Origin: Candidatus Lernaella stagnicola
GTDB taxonomy: Bacteria; Lernaellota; Lernaellaia; Lernaellales; Lernaellaceae
Direction: 5' to 3'
DNA: 38,575 bases
NCBI GenBank assembly: GCA_030765525.1
Contig: JAVCCK010000026.1
Span: 1 to 38,575, forward strand
The position numbers and the translations under genes are program-made. Every line of letters starts with the position of its first letter. Within the stretch, counting starts at the first letter, position 1. This document shows, piece by piece, positions 8,001-15,457 of this stretch. The notes beneath the pieces are model-generated. The model was not told where the DNA came from. It searched no databases and saw only the letters and a list, made by a program, of their open reading frames with translations.

Positions 8001-8548
8001 ACGGTGGCGGTTGGCAGGTCGTCCGCTATTGGAATTTCGATACCGGCCTATTCACCGACAACATCGATCTGTCGACGTACGCCGGCCAGTCCGTGCGCTT
8101 CAAATGGCGTTACAGCGACGACGGTCACGGTTGCGCGTGGTATTTCCACCTCGACGACGTGTGTGTTTCAGGATTCGGCAGCGGTGACGACGACGATGAT
8201 GATGATAACGATGACAATGATGACAACGATGATAACGACGACAACGACGACAATGACGACAACGATGACAACGACGATAATGACGACAACGACGACAACG
8301 ATGATGACACCACTCCCGGCGACGACGATAACGACACAACGCCCGGCGACGATGACACCACTCCCGGCGACGACGATAACGACACAACGCCCGGCGACGA
8401 CGACGACGATAACGATGACGACGATACCGTCCCCCCGCCCGACGACGACACAGACAGCGATGACGACACCGGCGGCGACGACGATACCGCGCCTGATATT
8501 CAGGGCGGCGACGACGACGACAGCGACGACAGTTGCTGCGGTTGCTGA
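5084..8548 (+). CDS. Secreted subtilisin-like (S8) protease with FN3 and jelly-roll-like domains and poly-Asp tethers
   Basis: This 1154-aa exported serine endopeptidase has a signal peptide (1-24, ending A-L-A) and a probable I9-like propeptide (about 40-150). The S8 domain has Asp190 (D-T-G), His235 (H-G-T-H), oxyanion Asn339 (A-A-G-N-E-G) and Ser416 (G-T-S-M-A-T-P-H). V-N-N-S-W-G and M-A-P-G-A-K-W resemble bacillopeptidase F-like enzymes. After it come a beta domain (about 480-588), an FN3-like domain (about 590-682), a jelly-roll/MAM-like domain, 27 consecutive Asp, a second jelly-roll-like domain and an Asp/Asn/Thr/Pro tail ending D-D-S-C-C-G-C. The ATG at 5084 is preferred (AGGA 8 nt upstream, signal peptide starts there); an in-frame ATG at 5066 is possible. 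It interrupts the usual DUF1385-prfA adjacency, so it looks inserted. Confidence 0.92.
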   Translation: MKRFLFSLLVMAVWVAVAAPALASWIDPQLQSDMDETPPAQTVKAFILLTQQVDLRALKSEADVSHHTRARRHYDVVTALQEKAAATQEPIVSMLEKAKLFGEVKSYQMFWIVNGFAIEATPGFITMLAHQPEIGEIFKNVGIELIEPVEPVKMTSNKSKAVENGILVSRAPELWAMGIDGTDALACDQDTGADGSHPAFADRWRGLDPGVAPGHAWFDPLYNETFPTESGYNTHGTHTLGTMVGDDGAGNQIGMAPGAKWIGAKTIDTGGDIFSDAVAAFQWMADPDGNPGTVEDVPDVVNNSWGLHPSWYGECVDTFDASIDAAEAAGVVVVFAAGNEGPSANSLRSPASRIASDYNVFSIGALEQNGTTIADFSSRGPSHCDDSTIKPEVSAVGVDVRSAQPGNSYGTMSGTSMATPHVAGAVLLLRQAFPDATPDEIKMSLYFTAVDLGTAGDDNTFGMGRIDVVEAYYWLLDYFVSSEGRVTMDDGFNCSDTIEIQVADADLSSYSITVQIWSDTEPGRETVTLIGTGDEGMYEGSINTAPGSPSSDGVLQVSHADTITVEYIDADDGAGHYNVSVTQSAFVDCAAPTFAGLQDAIPGDNEVHLSWNPATDDSPITYNIYRATSSGGQNFNAPLATAAGTSYTDNAVVNLTEYFYVVRAEDAFGNEESNSVERNATPVGPVLLWQETWESAAAWDHPWTIVDGSNDGFTWTDENPQNWSSPFMQSNFIIADSDGAGWYATMNEELISEVVNVAGYDGIFVRFAQYYNSLGDNADVDVRLDGGAWETKLAQADDVEEITEVDLAAESFNTLQVRFHYYNANYAWYWMIDNVQVLGWPSAGDDDDDDDDDDDDDDDDDDDDDDDDDDDCQLMNIRFEYLVPPSGWSVVDNAGTGNVWARSDVLGAVNQAGGSGYSAAADSAAVCNGLGWDTELISNAIALNGYDDYELTFKGRFEDYQDSGRAWLYLSVNGGGWQVVRYWNFDTGLFTDNIDLSTYAGQSVRFKWRYSDDGHGCAWYFHLDDVCVSGFGSGDDDDDDDNDDNDDNDDNDDNDDNDDNDDNDDNDDNDDNDDDTTPGDDDNDTTPGDDDTTPGDDDNDTTPGDDDDDNDDDDTVPPPDDDTDSDDDTGGDDDTAPDIQGGDDDDSDDSCCGC
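7616..7696 (+). repeat. Run of 27 Asp codons in the protease
   Basis: Twenty-seven consecutive GAC/GAT codons separate the two jelly-roll-like domains. GAC and GAT are mixed without a strict period, so the DNA is not a simple microsatellite. This points to the Asp run itself being kept by selection. In the protein it is a strongly anionic, extended spacer. Confidence 0.97.
8207..8305 (+). repeat. Eleven 9-bp Asn-Asp-Asp repeats
   Basis: Asn codons occur at exactly 9-nt intervals from 8207 to 8297, giving eleven N-D-D triplets (the last reads N-D-D before another Asp). Third positions vary (AAC/AAT, GAC/GAT). It follows seven Asp codons beginning at 8186 and forms the first part of the acidic tail. 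Confidence 0.95.
8306..8401 (+). repeat. Tandem 48-bp duplication in the acidic tail
   Basis: The segment 8306-8353 is repeated at 8354-8401 with a single difference at the last base. Each copy encodes 16 residues containing two T-T-P-G-D-D modules. The near identity suggests a recent duplication within the tail. Confidence 0.93.
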
Positions 8549-8574
8549 TTAGTCGGCTTTGACGCTATCAAGAC

Positions 8575-8605
8575 CGGGCGTGCTGCGGCGCGCCCGTTTC
8601 CTTTC
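8575..8605 (+). terminator. Intrinsic terminator after the protease gene
   Basis: A 9-bp stem, CGGGCGTGC (8575-8583) with GCGCGCCCG (8588-8596), has one G-T wobble and a TGCG loop, and is followed by TTTCCTTTC. It lies 26 nt past the protease stop and about 70 nt before prfA. Confidence 0.65.
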
Positions 8606-8675
8606 GCGCCGTCGCTTGCCTAGGTAGGGAAAACAAGGTACAAGCGGCGAACATTACGCACCGGAGGATCCCGTC

Positions 8676-9749
8676 GTGTTTGCCAAACTCGCCGACGTGG
8701 ACGCTCGCTATGTCGAGTTGACCAACATGCTCGCCGACCCCGAAATCTACGGCGATCAGGCTAAGTTTGCCAAATTCAACAAGGAGCGCGTCGACCTCGA
8801 GGAAGTCGTCGAAGTTTACCGCAAATACAAAAACTTCGTCGAGCAACGAGACGGTGCGCAGGAAATGCTCGAGGAAGAAGACGACGCGGAAATCCGCGAA
8901 ATGGCCAAACACGAGCTCCTGGAACTCGATGAGAAAATCGACGACCTCACCGAACGGCTCAAGCTTCTGCTCCTCCCCAAGGATCCCTACGACGATAAAA
9001 ACACCTTGCTGGAAATTCGGGCCGGCACCGGCGGCGAGGAAGCCGCACTCTTTGCCGGCGACCTGTTTCGCATGTACAGCCGCTACGCGGAACAGCGGCG
9101 TTGGAAGGTCGAAATCCTTTCGTCCCACGCCACGGGCCTGGGCGGATTCAAGGAAATCATCTGCCAAATCAGCGGCGACAAAGTCTACAGCCGGCTCAAG
9201 TACGAATCCGGCGTACACCGCGTCCAGCGCGTACCCGAAACCGAGGCTCAGGGGCGCGTGCACACCAGCGCCGTGACCGTCGCGATCCTGCCCGAACCCG
9301 ATGAAGTCGACGTGCGTATCCCGGAAAGCGACTTGCGCTTCGACGTCTACCGTTCATCGGGCCCCGGCGGGCAATCCGTCAACACGACCGACAGCGCGGT
9401 GCGCGTCACGCACGAACCCACCGGGCTGGTCGTGACCTGCCAGGACGAAAAAAGCCAACACAAAAACAAAGCCCGTGCGCTGATGATCCTCAAAGCGCGG
9501 TTGCTGGACATGCGGCGCGCCGAGCAGGAAGCGAAGATGTCGGCCGAACGGCGCAGCCAAGTCGGCACCGGCGATCGCTCGGAGCGCATTCGCACCTACA
9601 ACTTCCCGCAAAACCGCCTGACCGACCACCGCATCGGCCTAACCATCTATGCGCTCGACCGCATCATGGAAGGGAATATGGATCAGGTGATCGACTCGAC
9701 GGCGGCCCACTTCCAAGCCGAGGCTCTCAAGAAGACGTCCGCGGACTAA
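8676..9749 (+). CDS. prfA: Peptide chain release factor 1
   Basis: RF1 releases the finished peptide at UAA and UAG codons. The 357-aa protein has a helical domain 1 (1-105), R-A-G-T-G-G-E-E (115-122), the stop-codon tripeptide P-E-T (187-189, in R-V-P-E-T-E), which fits RF1 and not the S-P-F of RF2, and the catalytic GGQ (231-233). Translation starts at GTG 8676, with GGAGG at 8663-8667 and an 8-nt spacer. The methyltransferase gene prmC, often next in line, is absent here; a DUF362 gene on the other strand overlaps its last 23 bases. Confidence 0.98.
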   Translation: MFAKLADVDARYVELTNMLADPEIYGDQAKFAKFNKERVDLEEVVEVYRKYKNFVEQRDGAQEMLEEEDDAEIREMAKHELLELDEKIDDLTERLKLLLLPKDPYDDKNTLLEIRAGTGGEEAALFAGDLFRMYSRYAEQRRWKVEILSSHATGLGGFKEIICQISGDKVYSRLKYESGVHRVQRVPETEAQGRVHTSAVTVAILPEPDEVDVRIPESDLRFDVYRSSGPGGQSVNTTDSAVRVTHEPTGLVVTCQDEKSQHKNKARALMILKARLLDMRRAEQEAKMSAERRSQVGTGDRSERIRTYNFPQNRLTDHRIGLTIYALDRIMEGNMDQVIDSTAAHFQAEALKKTSAD

Positions 9750-11070
9750 TCGTCGCCAGCACCTTTCGGAAGAACTTGTCGATCGCAAACAGCACGAAAA
9801 GAAACGAATCGCGCACATCGAACATCGGATTGGGCAGGTCAAAGTAGCGCGGCAATTTCATGAAAAGACGCTTCGTGCCGATCGGACAGCCCCCGACCCG
9901 CCGCACCTTGCCCGCCGTGATCTTACCGTTAACCCGCGTGCACGAACCGACCAACAACGCCACGCCGCGCCCCGCGTCCACATCGCCGTTGTAAACTCCC
10001 GTGACGATCGCCCCCTCGCGGGCCCGCGCCACCGAACCTGGTCGCCGTTTGTCGATCGTGCCCAGGCAACCCTTGACCGCGGCCAGGCAGCCGCCGTGGC
10101 AGAAGCGGTCGCGAGTCGGCTCGTTGCCGGTGTAAAAACGGATCGGCGACCGCAGTTTGTGAATGTCCTGATACTCACTTTCGTGCCCGGCGGTCACGGC
10201 CTGGAGTTCGGCGAGCGACACGTCTCCCTCCACGCGAATGTCGTCGAACGACTCCGGTCCGTAGCCGCGTTCGTGTGCCAACATCAGGTGCCGGCATTGC
10301 TCCGGCTCGTAACCCAGCAGGCGGCAGGCAACCGCGTCGGCCGCGACGGGATCGTCGGCGACTAGGATCGCTCCAAAGTGAATGGGGGATGGGGCGGACT
10401 CGTAACCGGTGCCGATCTCGATCGCGTCGAGCACCACGGCGTCGGGATAGCCGACTTCCAACAGGTCGACGATTTTCTCGTCGAGGCGGTCATCGTGATA
10501 GAGCATGCGCTCGCGATGCCGCAGGATGCCGACGTTGAGTTTGATCGCCGCGGTGATCGTGCAACAGATGTGGTACTTGAGTTTGGGCATCCACAGCAGG
10601 AAATCGGCGTCGTGCAGGCTGGCCGCAACCTGCATCGTCCGGTGATGCACGCCGCGCCGCAAGGCTTCGACCGCGTACCCCTCGGTGTTGAAATCGACGA
10701 CCTTTGCCCCGTCGCGCGCGAGATTCAAGTAACCCGCCTCGCGCATAAACAGACGCGAAGGAATGCCGTAGCCGCCCGACTCGCCTACCGTGACGTGTGT
10801 CGCGCCGCCCGCCCTCGCCCATAAGACCGCCTGCCGCACCAGTTCCGGCTCGGTGTAGGAGTGGTGAATGTAGCGGCGGTTTGCCGTCACGACGTTGGGC
10901 TTGATCAGCAGCCGACCCTTAGGGGCCAAGCCGAGCTCAGCCAGCGATTCGTCGAGAATCGCGCGCACGCGGTCCGGATCGGCGCGGTCACAACGCCGCA
11001 ACAACACGCGATAGCTGCGTTTTCGCGCCAGTCGTTCGCTCACGCGCTCGGAAAACCGTCGGTCGTCCAT
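9727..11070 (-). CDS. DUF362 domain protein
   Basis: A 447-aa protein with typical DUF362 blocks: L-L-I-K-P-N-V-V (55-61), V-G-E-S-G-G-Y-G near 100 and [19 protein letters not shown] near 165. Some family members carry ferredoxin domains, but no CxxCxxCxxxC cluster is present. A Cys-bearing patch (F-C-H-G-G-C...K-G-C near 325) and two later isolated Cys (G-S-C-T, G-G-C-P-I-G) might bind metal. The C-terminus is hydrophobic (S-F-L-F-V-L-F-A-I) and may touch the membrane. A purine-rich GGGGGAA precedes the ATG. Substrate and reaction are unknown to me. Its stop lies inside the last codons of prfA, on the opposite strand. Confidence 0.8.
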   Translation of the reverse strand: MDDRRFSERVSERLARKRSYRVLLRRCDRADPDRVRAILDESLAELGLAPKGRLLIKPNVVTANRRYIHHSYTEPELVRQAVLWARAGGATHVTVGESGGYGIPSRLFMREAGYLNLARDGAKVVDFNTEGYAVEALRRGVHHRTMQVAASLHDADFLLWMPKLKYHICCTITAAIKLNVGILRHRERMLYHDDRLDEKIVDLLEVGYPDAVVLDAIEIGTGYESAPSPIHFGAILVADDPVAADAVACRLLGYEPEQCRHLMLAHERGYGPESFDDIRVEGDVSLAELQAVTAGHESEYQDIHKLRSPIRFYTGNEPTRDRFCHGGCLAAVKGCLGTIDKRRPGSVARAREGAIVTGVYNGDVDAGRGVALLVGSCTRVNGKITAGKVRRVGGCPIGTKRLFMKLPRYFDLPNPMFDVRDSFLFVLFAIDKFFRKVLATISPRTSS

Positions 11071-11246
11071 GCTGTATTCCCCCTTCCCCTTGGCGAGGCG
11101 AAGTGATTATACTGCTCTCCTTCGGTCGGGGCCAACCGCGACGCGGCGTATCCGACGTCTTTTTGCAGCCTTTCGGTTGACAGAACCGGCCGTGTAGAGC
11201 ATTTTTTGCCAACCCCCGAGGTTTGGGGGAATGGAGGATAACAACC

Positions 11247-13034
11247 ATGCAGCAGCAGAAAAACGACGAACTTTATCGCATTCGCCACAGCCTCTCCCAC
11301 ATGCTGGCCGCGGCGGTCACGGAATTGTTTCCGGACGTGAAACTGGGCATCGGCCCGCCCGTCGACACCGGCTTCTATTACGATTTCGTCTTCCCGGAGC
11401 CGATCAGCGCCGAGGATTTGAAGGCGATCGAAAAGAAGATGAAGCACTTCGTCAAGCGCAACTTGGCCTTTGAACGCTTCGAATTACCGGCCCAGGAGGC
11501 TTTGCAGAAGCTCGAGGACGATGGCGAGATCTACAAAGCGGAACTCGCCAGGGAATACATCGAGGCCGGGGAAACCATTAGCTTTTACCGTTCCGGTGAT
11601 TTCACCGACATGTGCGAAGGCCCCCATGTGGAGACCACGAAGAGCATCCCGAAGGGCGCCTTCGAACTCGACACCATCGCCGGCGCCTATTGGCGGGGCG
11701 ACGAAAACAACGTCATGATGACGCGCATCTACGGACTCGCCTTCGCCAGCCGGGAGGATTTGGACAACTTCAAAAAACGGCGGGCGCTGGCCATGGAGCG
11801 CGACCACCGTAAGCTCGGCCGCGAACTGCAGATTTTCCATATCGCCGAAGAAGTGGGTAAAGGGCTGCCCCTGTGGCTGCCCAACGGCGGCGTCCTGCGC
11901 CGCGAGCTGGAAAAGCTGGCCTACGAGTTTGAATTTCGGCAGGGCTACAAGTTCGTCTACACGCCGCATATCTCGCGCGGCCGGCTCTATGAAATCTCCG
12001 GCCACCTGGAGCATTACAAGGATTCGATGTATCCGCCGATGGAGATGGACAACGAAAACTACTACATGAAGCCGATGAACTGCCCGCACCATCACCTTAT
12101 CTACCGCCAGGTGGCGCGATCCTACCGCGACCTGCCGCTGCGGCTCTCCGAATACGGCAGCGTGTATCGTTTTGAGAAATCCGGCGAACTGGCGGGGTTG
12201 CTGCGGGTGCGCGGCATGACGATGAACGACGCTCACATTTACACCGACGAGGAGCACGTGGTCGAGGAGTGCATCCAAGTCATGTTGCTGCACAAGCAGT
12301 ACTACGACCTGTTCGGCCTGCACAACTACTGGACGCGGCTGTCGACTCACGACATCGAAAAAGACAAGTTCGTCGACAATGCCAACCTGTGGGAGCACGC
12401 CATCAAGATCATGCGGCACGTGCTCAACGAGATCGAACTGCCGTACGAGGAAGTCTCCGGGGAGGCCGCGTTCTACGGGCCCAAGATCGACTTCCAGGTC
12501 AGCAACGTCATCGGCCGCGAAGAGACGGCGTCGACCAACCAACTCGACTTCACCAGCGGCCAGCGCTTTCACTTGGTGTACATCGATCGCGACGGCAAGG
12601 AATGCACGCCGTACATCATCCACCGCGCGCCGCTGGGAACACACGAGCGCTTCATCAGCTTCTTGATCGAACATTACGGCGGCGCGTTCCCCACGTGGCT
12701 GGCGCCGATCCAAGTGCGCATCGTACCCGTCGCACCCGAATTGTACGACTACGCCGAGTCGTTGCGCGCGCAGTTGCACGAGATGTTCGTGCGCGTCGAG
12801 GTCGACGATTCCACCGACTCGCTGAACAAGAAAATCCGCAATGCCGCCACGGCGAAAATCCCCAACGTGCTGATCGTCGGCGGCCGGGAAAAAGAGAACG
12901 AAGCCATCACGCACCGTCGTTACGGCGTCGAGAAGCAAGAGACCGTGCCCTTTGCGGAGTTCAAAGATTGGATTTCGGCCGAGATCCTGCAACGCCGCAA
13001 CAGTAAGCCGATCAATCCGCTGGATAGTCTGTGA
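11247..13034 (+). CDS. thrS: Threonyl-tRNA synthetase lacking the TGS domain
   Basis: The 595-aa enzyme charges tRNA-Thr. It begins directly with the second additional (editing) domain: H14xxxH18 (R-H-S-L-S-H) and C123 with H127 (D-M-C-E-G-P-H), the site that hydrolyses Ser-tRNA-Thr. The catalytic core carries zinc ligands C279, H330 and H459 in N-C-P, D-A-H-I-Y and I-I-H-R-A-P-L-G; the usual N-C-P-G-H motif reads N-C-P-H-H. An anticodon-binding domain follows from about 485. E. coli ThrRS is 642 aa; the roughly 60-residue N-terminal TGS domain is absent and no upstream frame encodes it. GGAGG at 11233-11237 sets the ATG at 11247. gmhA follows after 8 nt, probably cotranscribed. Confidence 0.96.
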   Translation: MQQQKNDELYRIRHSLSHMLAAAVTELFPDVKLGIGPPVDTGFYYDFVFPEPISAEDLKAIEKKMKHFVKRNLAFERFELPAQEALQKLEDDGEIYKAELAREYIEAGETISFYRSGDFTDMCEGPHVETTKSIPKGAFELDTIAGAYWRGDENNVMMTRIYGLAFASREDLDNFKKRRALAMERDHRKLGRELQIFHIAEEVGKGLPLWLPNGGVLRRELEKLAYEFEFRQGYKFVYTPHISRGRLYEISGHLEHYKDSMYPPMEMDNENYYMKPMNCPHHHLIYRQVARSYRDLPLRLSEYGSVYRFEKSGELAGLLRVRGMTMNDAHIYTDEEHVVEECIQVMLLHKQYYDLFGLHNYWTRLSTHDIEKDKFVDNANLWEHAIKIMRHVLNEIELPYEEVSGEAAFYGPKIDFQVSNVIGREETASTNQLDFTSGQRFHLVYIDRDGKECTPYIIHRAPLGTHERFISFLIEHYGGAFPTWLAPIQVRIVPVAPELYDYAESLRAQLHEMFVRVEVDDSTDSLNKKIRNAATAKIPNVLIVGGREKENEAITHRRYGVEKQETVPFAEFKDWISAEILQRRNSKPINPLDSL

Positions 13035-13042
13035 GGCAGGCG

Positions 13043-13612
13043 ATGCCCTTTGATGTGCCGCAGTACGCGAAGGATGGAGCGGACCTCCGGGTCCGCTTCT
13101 TAACCGAACACGAAGCCGATATACGGCGGGTGGCCGCCGTGATTCTCGACACCGTCGAACGCGGCGGGAAACTGTTGGCATTCGGCAACGGCGGCAGCGC
13201 GGCAGACGCCCAGCATTTGGCCGGCGAAATGGTCGGCCGCTTCAAACGCGAGCGCAAACCGCTTGCGGCGGTGGCGTTGTCGACCGACACCTCGGTGCTC
13301 ACGTGCATCGGCAACGACTTCGGGTACGAAGAAATCTTCTCGCGGCAAGTGCAAGCGCTGGGCCGCCCCGGCGACGTGGCGTGGGCGATCTCGACCAGCG
13401 GCCATTCTCCCAATGTACTGCGCGCTATCGACACGGCCAAAAGCGGTGGCTTGTTCGTCGTCGGCCTGACCGGTCACGACGGCGGCGCCATGGCGGAGGT
13501 TTGCGACCTGGCGCTGGTTGTACCCAGCGATCACACGGCGCTCATCCAGGAAATTCACACCACGATTCTGCACGTCGTTTGCGAACTGATTGACGAGCAA
13601 TTCGGCGCATAA
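13043..13612 (+). CDS. gmhA: Phosphoheptose isomerase (sedoheptulose-7-phosphate isomerase)
   Basis: GmhA converts sedoheptulose 7-phosphate to D-glycero-D-manno-heptose 7-phosphate, the first step to ADP-heptose for LPS core. The 189-aa SIS-fold protein has the family's length. It shows F-G-N-G-G-S-A-A-D-A-Q-H-L-A-G-E (47-62) with H58 and E62, the phosphate loop S-T-S-G-H-S (117-122), and I-Q-E-I-H near 168-172. GAGG lies 6 nt before ATG 13043; a GTG at 13031 overlapping the thrS stop is a less likely start. It sits between thrS and a TPR gene on one strand; a heptose kinase-like fusion lies 1.8 kb away on the other. Confidence 0.93.
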   Translation: MPFDVPQYAKDGADLRVRFLTEHEADIRRVAAVILDTVERGGKLLAFGNGGSAADAQHLAGEMVGRFKRERKPLAAVALSTDTSVLTCIGNDFGYEEIFSRQVQALGRPGDVAWAISTSGHSPNVLRAIDTAKSGGLFVVGLTGHDGGAMAEVCDLALVVPSDHTALIQEIHTTILHVVCELIDEQFGA

Positions 13613-13628
13613 CCCGCGGAGGAACGCC

Positions 13629-14336
13629 ATGAAACGATGGGTGCCGGCGGCGCTCCTGTTGTTGCTGTTCTCGGTCCTCGCCTCGGCCGGTCGTCACGAG
13701 GCCGAATCGCTAAACACCGAGGGCTTCCAGTTATACAAACAAGGCCGGTACGGGGACGCTGCGGTCGTGTTTCGCCGGGCCGTCGCCGCGGATGAGACCT
13801 ACGGCCTGGCCCATTACAACCTGGCATGCACGCTGGCACTCCTGCGGCGGCAGCGTGAGGTATGCGAGCATGACACCTATCGCGGCACGATCACGCAGCA
13901 CCTGGCCGACACGCTGAAATACCTTCCGGAAAAGCGCTCGAAAATGCTTACCGACCCCGACCTGCGTTCAATTCACGACACGCTGTTTTTTCAGAATTTG
14001 CGAGGCCTATCGCCGAAACGTGACAAAGACGTGCGCGAGATTCTCGTCGGCGTGCAGTGGTGGGGCCCGAGTCCCGGTGCCTATGGTCCGGTCGCCGGCG
14101 TCGACTTTCAGTCCAACGGAACCTTCCGGTTTTGGGCGCTGGAAATGGGCGATACGGTCGAGCGCCGCAAATTCGCCGGGCGGTTCGAAGTCAAAGGCAG
14201 GAAAGTGATTCTGCAATTCAAGCAACCATTCCATGGCAAAAAGAAGCTCATCGGCGTGTTGAGGAAAAACGGCGTGTTGTTCTTCGAGTCCGTCGATTGG
14301 CGGATGACCGACGAGCCCGACGAATGCTCCGCGTAG
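13629..14336 (+). CDS. Exported TPR-containing protein of unknown function
   Basis: A 235-aa protein with a Sec signal peptide (M-K-R-W then a Leu-rich core, ending A-S-A near 20). A TPR pair is visible at about 25-75: L-N-T-E-G-F-Q-L-Y-K-Q-G-R-Y-G-D-A and Y-G-L-A-H-Y-N-L-A-C-T-L-A. The C-terminal half (about 135-235) looks like a beta-rich domain (G-T-F-R-F-W-A-L-E, R-K-V-I-L-Q-F) of a kind I do not recognise. GGAGG precedes the ATG, 16 nt after gmhA, so it is likely in the thrS-gmhA transcript. It ends 11 nt from the end of the convergent gene, with no clear terminator between them. Confidence 0.75.
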   Translation: MKRWVPAALLLLLFSVLASAGRHEAESLNTEGFQLYKQGRYGDAAVVFRRAVAADETYGLAHYNLACTLALLRRQREVCEHDTYRGTITQHLADTLKYLPEKRSKMLTDPDLRSIHDTLFFQNLRGLSPKRDKDVREILVGVQWWGPSPGAYGPVAGVDFQSNGTFRFWALEMGDTVERRKFAGRFEVKGRKVILQFKQPFHGKKKLIGVLRKNGVLFFESVDWRMTDEPDECSA

Positions 14337-14347
14337 GTCGACTCCCC

Positions 14348-15448
14348 CTAGCCTAGAGCCTCAAGCAGGGCCAACAGAAAATCGCGGTTGTGCGCCTGGG
14401 CGTAGTGCAACGTCCCGCCCACGCGCGAGAAGGTCTTGTTGAAACGCAGGTAATAATCGGGGTGGTCTTCCGGCGGCTCGCCTTGCGACCAGTCCCAACG
14501 CGAGGGGGCCAGATCGACGACGGCGATGAAATGATCCGTGATCGCCCGCCCCTCCTGCAAGGCGAGATTCTGCGCCATCGAAAAGCTTTTCTCGAAGATC
14601 ATCGGGCTCATCACCGCGCTGCCGATCGATAGATACACGCCGCCGTCGATGCGGCTGATCGTGTGGGCAAAGGCAAGGAAATCGCGTTCGGCGCTGCGCC
14701 CAATCGCACTGCCGCAATTGGCCGGATGATTGTAAATGATGTCGTGCCCGAACATCGGGTGCGCGGTGAAAGGCACGTGCGCTGCAAAGGCCGCGGCTTG
14801 GGCGCTCGTATTCGCGAAAGGATGCGCCGCTTCGATCGCGCCCGGCTTCAAGTCCAGTCGCTGCATCACGCCGAGCAGATCCAACGCGGCGGCGGCGCGA
14901 TCCGGGTTCGATTCCGCCTCGCCGCGCGCTACGGCAAGCAAGTCATCGGCCGATGGCAAATCGAGTCGCCCGTCGTGAATGAATTTTCCGACGGCCTCAC
15001 CGTAACCGAGCCCCTCGTAAGCGCCGACATTGATCGCCATGTTCAGGTAAAAGCCCGTCTCTTCCCAATTGCCGAAAGCGCCGCGGGCCATGTTCGCCGC
15101 GACGTGTTCGCTGGTTTCGCCCAGGTAGGCCAGTTCCCAATCGTGAATCACACCCGCGCCGTTGGTGGCCAGGTGCGTGACGAGGTCGCGCTCGATCAAG
15201 CTGCGGAGCACCGGACCAAGCCCGTTTTTGATCGTGTGGGCGCCGAACGTGAGCACGACGGGCCGGTCGTTTTGCCGCGCCTGCCGGATGCGCTGAGCCG
15301 TCAGGTCAACGATTCTCTTCGCCGGGTTGGCAAGCTCCGCGAACGCGTCGCCGGGTTCCACTTTGGCATCGGCGATACGCACGCGGTTGATTCGCTCGGC
15401 CAGGGATTTCATGCCGACCTTGCGGCGGTCTAGTTTCGGAAAGCTCAT
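14348..15448 (-). CDS. Deoxyhypusine synthase-like protein
   Basis: A 366-aa cytoplasmic protein. The stretch V-V-L-T-F-G-A-H-T-I-K-N-G-L (64-77), followed by L-I-E-R-D-L-V-T-H-L-A-T-N-G-A-G-V and H-D-W-E-L-A-Y-L-G-E-T, resembles the NAD-binding core of deoxyhypusine synthase (DHS). I do not see a clear match to the DHS catalytic-lysine segment, so the classical reaction on eIF5A is doubtful; bacteria lack eIF5A and most bacterial DHS-like proteins act otherwise. A later G-S-A-V-M-S-P-M-I-F-E-K segment may form part of an active site. It begins 9 nt after the kinase/HAD fusion (AGGA 7 nt from ATG), so the two are cotranscribed. A role linked to heptose or polyamine-like metabolism is inference only. 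Confidence 0.55.
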   Translation of the reverse strand: MSFPKLDRRKVGMKSLAERINRVRIADAKVEPGDAFAELANPAKRIVDLTAQRIRQARQNDRPVVLTFGAHTIKNGLGPVLRSLIERDLVTHLATNGAGVIHDWELAYLGETSEHVAANMARGAFGNWEETGFYLNMAINVGAYEGLGYGEAVGKFIHDGRLDLPSADDLLAVARGEAESNPDRAAAALDLLGVMQRLDLKPGAIEAAHPFANTSAQAAAFAAHVPFTAHPMFGHDIIYNHPANCGSAIGRSAERDFLAFAHTISRIDGGVYLSIGSAVMSPMIFEKSFSMAQNLALQEGRAITDHFIAVVDLAPSRWDWSQGEPPEDHPDYYLRFNKTFSRVGGTLHYAQAHNRDFLLALLEALG

Positions 15449-15457
15449 GGTCGTTTC

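Noticed and set aside
7616-8401. CRISPR-like repetitive array
   Set aside because: Repeat units are 3, 9 and 48 nt, in frame, without spacers; they are coding low-complexity sequence.
7558-8469. Poly-Ser and Arg/Cys-rich frames opposite or out of frame with the Asp repeats
   Set aside because: These are the other readings of GAC/GAT repeats (TCG/TCA/ATC); no start signal or neighbour supports them.
11177-11205. Promoter for thrS at the TTGACA at 11177
   Set aside because: The -35 is perfect, but TAGAGC is only 12 nt away and the 17-nt position reads CATTTT; no convincing -10 box.
11071-11246. T-box or other leader RNA before thrS
   Set aside because: I see no T-box consensus or strong antiterminator/terminator pair in the 176-nt gap.
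11484-13181. A 565-codon open frame antisense to thrS
   Set aside because: thrS is certain from its motifs; the antisense product is a His/Asp/Val-rich shadow typical of high-GC complementary frames.
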